Assembly: GCA_023014335.1 (NCBI GenBank) | Contig: JAECYW010000007.1 | Coordinates: 2,480,001 to 2,544,000, forward strand | Source of the DNA: Galerina marginata | Lineage: Eukaryota; Basidiomycota; Agaricomycetes; Agaricales; Galerinaceae | Length of the DNA stretch: 64,000 bases | Direction of reading: 5' to 3' | In this document: in pieces, positions 10,922-20,700 of the stretch | Layout: every line of letters starts with the position of its first letter | Numbering within the stretch: position 1 is the first letter of the stretch | Translations under genes and position numbers: made by a program | Notes under the pieces: model-generated | Seen by the model: the letters and a program-made list of their open reading frames with translations, nothing else | What the model was told of the DNA's origin: nothing | The model's database searches: none

Positions 10922-11757
10922 CAATGATTCCTGAATCATGTTGTAGATGAGCATATCCGTAGTTATGTCGTTTTTTTCGAAATATACTCCTAAGATTCAG
11001 TGAAATGCAACGACGCCGATGCTGTCGGCTTCAACATTTGTCCTGGCCGTCGCCGTACACGGCATCAGATGATGTCCTTTTTGGGTATCTCTGGCTGTTT
11101 CAATTGAACAATCTTAATGCTACGTTGGGATCCTATTTCAGAGGTAATAGTTTGGATGCTTCAGATGTCCTAATAATACTGCAGCGAGTTTCAACATTGT
11201 CTGAGGGATGTCGCCGAAGCCGCTCCCGGCACCACTGGCTGCTGCTTTTGCTTCTACTGCTTCCATTATGCTTTCCTGGAAATATTACATCTTAATTGAG
11301 CTTTTTGATGTTTTCCCGTGTATATTAATCTCTAAGCCCGGATTGAATGCCGACGCCGTCCGCCAATCTCAGCTGTCGCTTGGGCTTTCCACTGTTCTGT
11401 TTTTGATTATAATTTGTTCAATAAACGCAGTTACAGTGCCACTATATTCTACAGTACATGCCGTGAGACGAAAGTGGACCATCTCCAATTTGATTTTCCG
11501 AGGCCGAGGGAAAAAGAAAGCCGAGCGGCCCCAATTGAGGCCGAACGGGCCCGTTTGGTTGCGCCGAAGCCGTTTATGTGGTAGGTGACCGTTCATTGAA
11601 TTCATTGGCCTCGATACAGTCGGCACATTGTAAACGTTCAATGGACCGATACATTCGCTACAATGTAGCTTCCCTATGTGGTCAGGAAGGACAAGCTTTT
11701 ATTGGTGAGTCAATTAACGCTATGATTCAGTAGAGGGAGCTCGTCACTTAACCGTAG
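10922..11757 (+). other. GCCGA-containing tail of the element, no confident gene
   Basis: The stretch keeps the GCCGA/TCGGC enrichment up to about 11.63 kb (for example GCGCCGAAGCCG near 11560). An open frame at 11208-11588 has two hydrophobic segments (SIMLSWKYYILIELF, GLSTVLFLIIICSINAV) but no recognisable family and no supporting splice structure, so I do not call it as a gene. The provisional right border of the KDZ element falls here. Confidence 0.4.
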
Positions 11758-14700
11758 CCAAAGGATAATGCGGCTGCTATTGATAGCACCGGAAATTCAA
11801 CTCGACCAACTGAGGTAAATTTCCCGCTTCCGCATCTCGACTTGACGTCTCAATTCCATATGAGCCACAGGATATCGACCGAGCACCAGCGGGCGCAGCC
11901 CTTAGCCAGTTCTCTATGGATAACACAAAGGCAAGTCCTATGATTACAGCAAGGTCAAATAAATCTGATTGAAAACAACAGCCTGCTCTCACAGCCAAGG
12001 TCGACAGTCCCCGTATTGACGATAGCCAAGTAAGTGTTTATCTATCAGAAATAATTTAATTCTGAGGATAACTTCAAGCACGGTCCGGAAACCCTTTCGA
12101 CTATTCAAGACGAACCGTCCATTCCTCATGTTCGTTTATTTTACTCGATATTCGACGAAGTCTCATTGGAAATATCAACTACAGCCAGCTGCGATAACGA
12201 TGACAGTTGATAACCCCGATAATAGAGAGGTGAGCCTTTTAGTCATTGCCTAAAGACCCTAAGCTTATCGGTCGGTTTTTTTTTAGCCCGATGTGGTACT
12301 GAGGAAGAGCGAAGATAATAACCCTCAAGGCAGACAAGGTGTACGTCACTTCTCAGTCTTTAGCATGCTATTCCTACGCGAACAGTGCGTTAATACGAAG
12401 TCGAAGACCCAGGATTATGACAAGATAGGAGGGGGCAAGCTTGCGGATAGACACAGCCATTATCCTATAGAGGTACGATCTTCAGAACCAATTTGCCGAC
12501 AGCACATTAATTTCAGCCGAATTTTCAGGAGCCTCAGAAGGACAGCGAAGTCGATATCCCTCAAGGCAGACAATGGGTACGTCACTTTTCGACCCAGCAT
12601 GCTACTCCTACGCGAACAGTGCGTTAATATGAAGCTGAAAACCCAGGATCATAATGCGACAAGAGGCGAATTTGGGGATAGACATGGCCAGTATCCCATG
12701 GAGGTACGATCTCCCGAACAAATTGGCCAACAGGATATTAATTTTGGTCGAAGTCACAGGAACCTTCCCAGTTGGGTGGGCAAGAACTCGCAGAAAGAAA
12801 CGGTCGTTACCCTATGATGGTAATGTTCCTTAGTCGTCATAGCTCGTTTCTCAGCTGATGTAGATCCAGTCACCTTCTATCGGACAGGGCGGAATGGAGG
12901 CTGTTAGCCAAGCGCAGCCATGGTCTCGTCACCAAGGTGGGAATGTCATGTTCCCCAACATGGACCATATCTCGTTCGAAGATCAGGAAGAGGACGAGGT
13001 AAGAGTCAAATCCAAATCCTGCATATTGTAACCTTATTCGGAATTGACAGACGACTGACCTGCATTACCAACAACTCGAGAGATTCGCTCAGTATACGGG
13101 CGATTCGGTCGACGTGAGACCAGAGCCATTTTCGGCTGTAAGTTTCGTGCTCGAATTAACGCACAGAACCATACTTGACGCCTAGATTGCAGCGTGCCAA
13201 TATAGACCCGCCAGAATTGGTTACCGGGCGCTGGGGAGCAAGAAGATCCGAGTCTGTTGAAAGCGAAAGGCCAGTGCAAGGCAATCCTGTCAACCTATCA
13301 CCCCGCAACTTGATTACCGGTTCCTGGGTATCGAGAACGCCTACGACTGCAATTCACAATGTCGTGACCTCGATGCCAATGCATTCGGTGCCGTTTTATA
13401 CAGCCAATAGTCAGGAGTGGGATTTCAGCGGGTTGATGCAACAATCATCCGGCTCCGGCATTGAAGGAACTCACAACGGCCAACCGGATCATTCAGGAGC
13501 TACCAGGGATGGCGAGCCTTTTCTTGGGGCAAATCCCGCCATTGTTCACAATGCAGGCGATCCCAACTTCCAGTACTATGACGCTAGTGACCCCCGCGGG
13601 AAACCAGAATTTGCGAACCAGATTCCACGAGATTTCCAGGACGGCCATGCCGCTAGCTCGTCACCTCAGGTTCAAGAACAGCTCGACGGCGACGGCGACG
13701 TAGATATGGACAAGCACACCGCTGCACCAGAGTCGGAGAATGTCCGGAAAGCGCGCTTGGAGATGGACCGCTGCTATCTTTTAGTAATGACTACCCAGTT
13801 CGACTTGGGACAGGAGAGAACCAGGTTCTCGGATTTGGAGGCGAATTCGAAGGCCGAATTTGTTGCGGGTACCATGAATTTTCTCGACGTTTTGCACGTT
13901 CTTGAGGGACAGAAAGCCAAGGTTGATGGATGCGAGAGTGACGTCTCTATGGCCAAAGCGGAGTTCGAGGCTGCGAAGGAGATACATGCTCAGGAAGTGG
14001 CCAGGGCCGAGTTCGCGCGTCTAGAACTCGAACTTGGCGGCCTCAAGGCGTTGGATAGCAACCCCGGGGGGCTGCCCTTCCAGGCCGTCACCCAGATTCA
14101 CCTCGAAATCAAGGAGAAGACGGGGAGAATCGCGTATCTCAAGGAATATCTGGGCGTCGCCGATAACCACATTTCATCCGTAGGAGTCAAACGGAACTTG
14201 GAGGACACGGACGACGGCGCCGACAATAACTTGAACGCTGCGGAGAGGGGAAGAAAGAACAAGCCATCCGTAGGAGTCAAACGGAACTTGGAGGACACGG
14301 ACGACGGCGCCAACAATAACTTAAACGCTGCGGAGAAGGGAAGAAAGAACAAGCCTAAGGTGAAGAAAGTCAAGCAAGAAGAGGGTGCCCCAGATTCGGA
14401 AAGTCCGAGGGATCGGCTCGAAGAGCTAGGATCGATAACATCCAATTGGCTGACCCAAATTGCGTCAAAGGTAACATCGCCCGAATCTGAGTTGCGATCG
14501 CTGCCGATGCTGTCCAAGGAGGATAACATCTGGGCCAAAGGTGAGTTGCCTTTTTAGTCCTTGAACAACTTACTGACCTGTTTCAGTCGAAGGCCAGAGG
14601 CAAATCGACCTCTACTTGTCGAAGGATGGGAGTGACGCCGACCTGAGCGCCACTGTGCGGAAGTGGTGTTTCAGCTTCCCACGCTATCTCGCTCACGTTG

Positions 14701-15221
14701 CCTGGACAAACAAAAAGCTGGCTATTCTTGTCCACACTTCGAAACAGGGCGGTGTTAGGCGGTGCCGCTTTCACGCCGTAAACCGGGCCTTGGCGATCAA
14801 GAATACCTTCGACGACTGCGGAAAGGGAAATAAAGTCGAGGGTGTTAGCCACGCAGTCGAATTAAAGGGTGCGAAAGCCCTCGAAGGCCACTTCCATTGT
14901 GGTTGTCTGATCGATCATGTGCTCCTTGACTTTTTCTTGTGGAAAACGGTCTCTGCGAGCCAAAACCTCAACCCTCAAGTCACGGAGACGATGAGGCAGA
15001 ACAGCTTTGAACCCCGCATGCGTTCCTTCCTTCTAGCAGGTCACCAGCAATATAGCGGATTCACAGCTCAAGACATTCCGTGGGCGAACCCGCCTCTGTC
15101 GTTCTCCGCGCTCATCCAGAAAATTAAAATGAAGATCACGTTCGGGTTGGTGAGGGAGTTGGTGGCTATGGGCTATCGCATTAATTTGGTGCAGAACGGA
15201 CAGATGGTGTTCGACGATTAG
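11758..15221 (+). CDS. Multi-exon unknown protein with C-terminal HxxCGC-type domain (paralogue of 15559-16413)
   Basis: The 3' half is clear: an exon with acceptor before CGTGCCAATATAG (about 13193) runs to 14541, then a final exon ends at 15221. Upstream are many short exons with consistent splice signals (for example IQSPSIGQGGMEAVSQAQ near 12870 and TTDLHYQQLERF near 13051). The first exon is not resolved, so the start is approximate. The middle part is acidic and helical with probable coiled coil (residues coded near 13700-14150). A 90-bp tandem duplication codes SVGVKRNLEDTDDGA twice. The last 200 residues form the domain shared with the neighbouring convergent gene: CRFH, then HFHCGCLIDHVLLDFFLWKT, PRMRSFLLAGHQ and TAQDI. 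The clustered His/Cys suggests metal binding. No known family is recognised. Confidence 0.6.
12300..12812 (+). repeat. Tandem duplication of exon-intron modules inside the gene
   Basis: A module of about 210 bp, starting near the PQGRQ-coding segment at 12330 and again near 12557, is repeated with its introns (shared GTACGTCACTT donors and GCGAACAGTGCGTTAATA near the intron ends). Each copy includes an exon ending in YP(I/M)E followed by a donor; a third diverged exon end, RNGRYPMM, follows near 12810. Confidence 0.7.
14177..14356 (+). repeat. Two tandem 90-bp coding repeats
   Basis: TCCGTAGGAGTCAAACGG occurs at 14177 and 14267. The two 90-bp copies are nearly identical and code SVGVKRNLEDTDDGA followed by NNNLNAAE and GRKNK, each ending in a basic patch that may be a nuclear localisation signal. 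Confidence 0.9.
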
Positions 15222-15558
15222 AAGGAGGATAAGTGAGACTACTTTGTTATGGTTATCGGTTGAGCGTATATACTCGTGTTGCTACCGTTGGACGGCGAAG
15301 CAGAATCGATTTTTTTTTGCTGGCCGAAATTATTATTTCTGAACTAGATTTATATGAATTTTACAAAAGGTACACGATGAGGCGGGGACGTTGTGGCCAC
15401 CAAGAACTTGTTCCTGAGCGGGTCTATTTTGGACGATGGGCGGTGCTGAAGGCGCTAATTCAGAGGTAGATTTCGTCGGACTACTTTACATGCGAAGTCA
15501 AGTTATATATATCTGAAGAGAGTGGATATTGCTACGAAAGTTAGAGACGGTTGAGGAG

Positions 15559-16413
15559 TCAGTCAGAACTACTGGTATCTTCTCCGTCGTCGCTGCCCTT
15601 TACAACCGACCGCCTCTTCTGCACGCGCGCAAGTAACTTAATCGCCTTCAAGGCATCAAGGCGGTTCTCGACACCATTCTTGGCGAACTCCTGGTTATAG
15701 ATGTCCTGGATCTCCAGGCCGCTGTCGTCGCGAAAGCCTTGGCAAATAAAAACACGCATTCTCGGCGTAACCATTGTCCGCCCCATACCATATAGACGAT
15801 GCTTGTACATCGGGTTTTGAGATCTCGCACGCCTGGTCTTGAAGAGGAAAAATTCGAGTAAAACGTCCTCGATTGGACAACCACACTGCATATGGTCATC
15901 AAGCATTGGCTTGTCCGTCACCATGCCGAATCCACTGGGTCGAAATGACACTCCTCCGAGTACACCATTTCCGTCGATAAAGCTCGCTTTGTCTGGGTAC
16001 GACGACTTGTGAAAACGACAAGTATAATATCCAGGAGTTTTCCAGTGTATAGCCAGGGCCATCTCTCGTGAAGTGTGGCTGCACTCCGGTAAAAACTCCG
16101 CAAAGTCGATGCAGAACTGACGAATGTCGCGATGGATGTCGTGGACAATGCCTGTTTCGGTGAAGCGCTTCAACTCCAGCCGTGCAAGACCTGAATGCCA
16201 TCAGACCGGAGACTAAGGACTGATAGGAAACCGGAACTCACTTTCCAATTCCAAGACCTCTGCAACTGTCAATCCAGGAATGCACGATTCACTGACAAGA
16301 GCCAGATAATCCTGGAGCCGGCCAACCTTGAGCGCCTTGGCTTTATTGATAAGAAATAAAGTACGGGAGGAAGTAAGACTTTCTGTCCTTTGAGTTGGGA
16401 TGTCGGGGTTCAT
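15559..16413 (-). CDS. Unknown protein with HxxCGC-type domain (convergent paralogue)
   Basis: Two exons (16413-16242 and 16190-15559) total 804 nt, a clean 267-residue frame starting MNPDIPTQRTESLTS. It aligns along its length with the last 200 residues of the gene ending at 15221: CRFHKSSYP, HMQCGCPIEDVLLEFFLFKT, PRMRVFICQGF, LEIQDI. Strict matches include CRFH, CGC, VLL-FFL-KT, PRMR and QDI, whereas connecting segments differ greatly, which points to an old duplication under functional constraint. The protein ends in an acidic serine-rich tail (GEDTSSSD). It lacks the long N-terminal region of its partner. The genes are convergent with about 340 bp between stop codons. Function unknown; the conserved His/Cys could bind a metal, which is inference. 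Confidence 0.75.
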
Positions 16414-16829
16414 TATTACGGGGGATGGTTGTGAATGGATGCGTTGGTAAAGGGCTGTGTACGCTAGAATAACGGCGTGGGGATGTGATGTGGAAGTGTT
16501 CAGAACTTGAACTGTACGGGATTTGTAAATGACTCACAGACGTCGTATATGGTAAGATAGATTTTCACTTTGTAACAATTGTAACAAGTCCACTTGTACG
16601 TGATAACAACTGAGAGGTCCTGTGCTCAGACAAAGCTCAATTGGAACGTTACCGCGGTGTCTATAGTCAACTTCGAAGAAAGTGGTCTACTCCAAAGTTT
16701 CTTCTTTCCACTTCTCGCCAGGACATTTGAGTGAGCCCAATGGTCCTAAATCCTTCGTAGACAGTTGTAGCAGATACCAGTGTATTTATGTACATTAGTG
16801 AGCCGGAAATGGCGGGAGAAGGGGCCGGA
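16414..16829. other. Intergenic, nothing identified
   Basis: Upstream of the leftward gene at 16413. I see no coding signal, RNA gene or clear repeat here. Confidence 0.4.
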
Positions 16830-18235
16830 TATGAGAAAGGCCAGGTGTAAATGTTTATACAAACAGTTGGGTTCACGCGGACTTCCCAATTGCATTTGGT
16901 AACATTTAATGGGCCGGTGGAGCACCGAGTAGTCCAATCTCCACAGAACAAAGACACGCTGTCGGAGCGGGGCTAGTGTGGTGTTGGGACGCGTCGCGTC
17001 CTGTGTCTCCAACACATGGATCGGGCGATGGCTCCGACTTCATATAATCTGACTGCATCTAATCTAGCCGAGGTGCCTCGCACCGGAAGGGCAGGAGAAA
17101 GGGACGCTAATTCCTACTAATGCTATAATGCATGCAAAGTTTTCGTCGCATTTTATGGGAAAAAGCCTGGGAATGCTCGTACAAACAGTTAAGGGCGGGA
17201 GAAGGGACCGCAAATGTACCAACAAACACCTGAACTCATGCAAAGGGTACAAGTGTATTTAGCTGCATTTACGGGGAAAAGCGCCGTGCATGCTCATACA
17301 AACAGCTGAGACACAGATTTCCCAATGCGTTCAAATGCGTTCAGTAGGCGGGAGAAGGAACCGCAAATGTAACCACGAACGCTTGAACTCATGCAAGGGT
17401 TACAAGTGTATATCCGCGCATTTTCGGGAAAGGCGCTATAACTGCTCATATAAACAGCTGAGCTCATGGGGATTTCCCATCAGCATTTAATAGGCGGGTG
17501 ATGGGACCGCAAATGTACCCACGAACGCTTGAACTCCTGCACAGGCTTCAAGTGTATTTCGGTGCATTTACGGGAAAAAGGACCGTGATTCGGTTGGCGA
17601 CGAGTGGCGCGGCAAACTACATAGAGCTGGATACTACGTGATGTGCCATAATTTAATCGTGAGCAATCGGCGTGCCCGAATTGCACAGCCACAAGCAAAG
17701 AGTGTGTCCGGCACGGAATGCGAAATAAGCGGTACGCGTACGGCGCCTATCGCGTGAAATCGGTAAAATTTGGTGCTTCAAGACCAAGTGCTCATATAAA
17801 CAGCTGAGCTCATGCTGATTTCCCAATTGAATTTAATAACATTTAGTGGACCGGAAATGTCAGCAAGTGTATTTCGGTACATTTACGGGAAGGAGGGTGC
17901 GAGCGCTCGTACGAACAGCTGAGCTCTGCTTTAAGACCAAGTGCTCATACAAACAGCTGAGCTCATGGGAATATCCCAATTGAATTTAATAACATTCAGT
18001 GGACCCGAAAGGTCAGCAAGTGTATTTCGGTACATTTACGGGAAGAAGGGTGCTCGTACGAACAGCTGAGCTCACGCGGGTTTCCCGGTTGCATTTAATA
18101 ATATTTAATGGACCGGAAAGAGGCGGTGAGTGCACCCCTAAGAAATCTGTGTACCTTTATGGAAGATGGAGACCGCAAATACTCATACAAACGGCTCAGC
18201 TTACGCGGGAGATTTCATTATAGTATAAAAAACCA
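16830..18235. repeat. Degenerate minisatellite field
   Basis: A motif close to CTCATACAAACAGCTGAG recurs with substitutions at about 16853, 17175, 17291, 17443, 17790, 17910, 17941, 18050 and 18180. It is usually followed by a TTTCCCAATTG-like segment, ATTTAATAACATTTA and GTGTATTTCGGTACATTTACGGG. Spacing is irregular, from about 30 to 350 bp, so the array is old and rearranged. No conserved reading frame accompanies it. Confidence 0.8.
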
Positions 18236-18368
18236 CGGTATAATCCACTATTTACCGAAAGCGAGCCGGCCGTTATTACAGGCGCCAGAGGAATATCAAC
18301 CGCGCTGATCAAGATAAGGGCTGATTAGAAATCTGGCTACAAGAAAACGGGTACTGTAACGGCAGCCA

Positions 18369-18750
18369 TTACTACTTAGCGACTTTGTCTATGTGTTCAA
18401 ATATGCTGTTAGTAGCCAGGAAAACTTGAAACCCGAATTGTTTGAGCAAGCGAGTCTCAATTGACAGGCTTTAATCGCAACTACCCCGGCTATGTGTTCA
18501 AATATACAGTTGATAGCCAGTGGAAATTGAAACCCGGATTGTTTGAGCAGGCAAGTCTTACTACTTAGCGACTTTGTCCATGTGTTCAAATATGCAGTCA
18601 GTAGCCAGGAAAACTTGAAACCCAAATTGCTTGAGCAAGCGAGTCTCAATTGGCAGGATTTAATCGCAACCACCCCGGCTATGTGTTCAAATATACAGTT
18701 GGGTAGCCAGTGGAAATTGGAACACGAATTGTTTGAGCAATTAAGTCTCC
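18369..18750. repeat. 189-bp tandem duplication with internal half-repeats
   Basis: TTACTACTTAGCGACTTTGT occurs at 18369 and 18558, giving a 189-bp period and two copies. Within each copy a half-unit of about 95 bp, from TATGTGTTCAAATAT to GAGCAAGCGAGTCT, is itself repeated, so the array is effectively four diverged half-units. An open frame on the minus strand across it is a by-product of the periodicity. Confidence 0.85.
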
Positions 18751-19452
18751 CTGGCTGCATTGAGCTTCCCTGTGAGAAAGCGTCAGATGCCTTTAGACAA
18801 CCGTCAAGCTATGGTACTCCAATATTAGTTGTAGGAGAATTGTAGGAGCCTTACTATAGACCTATATCGACACTACGACGATCCGAGTCGCTGCATAGAG
18901 GCAAGGGACGGTAAAAAGTGATACGAGAGCACAGATGGGGACACAGAAACACGCATATTTCTCTAATTGTGACTCATCAACGAGGCAACAAAGAGCGGAG
19001 TACGTTTCTAACAAACGGTGGTGTACACTTCTAGACTGTTATATGTACACGTTATAACCTCTTTTCTATGCTGTCTCTGTCCCATAGATCCTCATCTATT
19101 CACACCGACCTCACGCACCGGTAGACACTTTCAGGCTCAGGATTCTTTATTGCCCTATGATTCGTAACGCACGCTGAGACTGAGGTGAATACGTCACTCT
19201 TCCTCTAATTTCCGCCACGAACGAGACTTCTGATGTCGTATTCGTAGCTTTCTCTAGGCAGAAACGGCATCCTCAATGACCTTGTGCGTCACCGTCTTTA
19301 AACCTCAGGCCTCAGGATTGTTGTTTGACCATTGATTACAGCTCGATCGACACCGCCCGCGTTGCAGCGATCATTGCCTGCCGATGCCAACCGCCCCGTG
19401 GAGCTTCCCTCACCTACTGTCATGCCGTTACGCAGAACGTACACCGAGATCG

Positions 19453-19690
19453 CACTTGCTCTGTTCTCTGCACCTCACCTGCCTTCGTATCGCCGTCCCT
19501 TGAGCCTCAAACAGTGCCCTTCCCCTACCTATCATCAATACCAACAACGACCGATCCCCTTCTTTCTGCGAGCTTCCTCAAACAAGTCGCAAAACCCTTC
19601 CTTCTCCTCTGACCCACCGTCAACGTCCGTGCCTTCGACCAGTCGCAGATCAGGCCGCATACATCACTCGCACGCGAACTTGATTCCAGA
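19453..19690. repeat. Dispersed repeat, copy 1 (second copy at 24468-24700)
   Basis: The two copies share GTATCGCCGTCCCTTG near their start, CCTTCTCCTCTGACCCAC in the middle and CACTCGCACGCGAACTTGAT at the end, with indels between. Both have the same orientation and no shared frame, so this is a non-coding repeat. Confidence 0.75.
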
Positions 19691-20664
19691 CTTGTTTACG
19701 AGACCCTTTAGGGTTTCGTTCTTTTAACCAGGAGCCAGAAAGTTCTCACGGTATCTGTAGTTTTGAGCCCGTTTAGGCAACTCAGAAAATCACGTGAACT
19801 TTCGCGCCAATGGGCGACTCAGATTCTCAGAAACACCCAAACAAATATCTGAAGTGGGTGACGGTGTACTGCGATAGTAACTAGATCTATAACAGTGGTC
19901 AATCGTTTGATCTCCGAGTTAGTGACCGTCGACGAGCCGCAGGAGATCCGAAAGTCAGGCGTGTCGGTTAGGCAACATTAAATCGAGACCGCAGATGACA
20001 GAACAATTTGTTCCTCCTAACTCTTGCTGGGAGTTTACACAGTATACTACTAGCAATTATCTTTGAACATGCAGCGCAGATTTCAGGCGTACGTTGAACT
20101 GTAGATGTACTGCGGAGTTCGGTAGTGGAAGGAGACCCAAGGCTTTAGAAATGAAGAGACAAGGCGGAAGAATACATGTGCTTGCCTTTAAGTGTTTGGA
20201 TGTCCCTCTATTTTAGACAGGCCACAGATAGGAGGGCGCGAGTCTTTAGGTATTTGCTGCTGAGGTTTCCTATGGGGCCGCGGTTCTACACGTTATGAGA
20301 CAGTTTGACATGGAACGTAGCAGTTGAAGAAAACAAAAGTACCCAGAAACCTGTCCAATATTTCACAGGGAGGTTCCTAAAGAAAGCAGTTCATCTGATA
20401 TCTTGAATAGTTGTCCATCAACTAATTTGGAACTGCCAAAGCTAGAAGAAGACCGCGAAGATGGAGACATGGCTGCTAAACACTGTCATACTTTCTCTAA
20501 AACTTGCTCTCCGAGTCCTGGCACCAAGTACTAACTATTTGGTTCACGGCGTTGGCAATTCTCGTACTCTGCGGGCTAGATAGTACTTTCTTCAATTTCA
20601 TACACGTAAGTTAAAAGAATAGAGTCATAAATGGGGTCATTTGTTATGTTTACATGGAGCTTGT

Positions 20665-20700
20665 CTTACCGGAGGCGTTTTTCAAAACGCCTCCGGTAAG
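20665..20700. repeat. 36-bp perfect palindrome
   Basis: CTTACCGGAGGCGTTTT (20665-20681) is exactly inverted at 20684-20700 with a 2-nt TC spacer. It stands alone in otherwise unremarkable AT-rich DNA, with no gene ending nearby. Confidence 0.9.

Larger units (their letters stand above)
1..11640. mobile_element. Right-hand part of a large KDZ-type DNA transposon (left end outside the window)
   Basis: This segment contains an uninterrupted KDZ transposase and at least three other genes with clean splice structures, all embedded in DNA enriched for GCCGA/TCGGC. By eye I count roughly 27 copies between 4.3 and 6.6 kb against about 7 in the equal-sized stretch 14.0-16.4 kb. Hexamer arrays such as GCCGAC and GCCGAT recur in exons (near 720, 5957, 7170, 7900) and introns (2424-2460, 5267-5295). 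The last dense copies are near 11.56-11.63 kb, so the right border is inferred from composition; I did not find a convincing terminal inverted repeat or target-site duplication. KDZ elements (Kyakuja, Dileera, Zisupton) are known to be expanded in mushrooms. The extent as one element is an inference. Confidence 0.65.

Noticed and set aside
1..11640. TET/JBP dioxygenase gene expected in some KDZ loci
   Set aside because: I looked for the typical HxD and downstream His/Arg arrangement in the element genes and did not see it. It may lie left of the window.
18389..18760. 123-codon minus-strand frame
   Set aside because: It only reflects the nested 189-bp duplication; no start context, splice signal or family.
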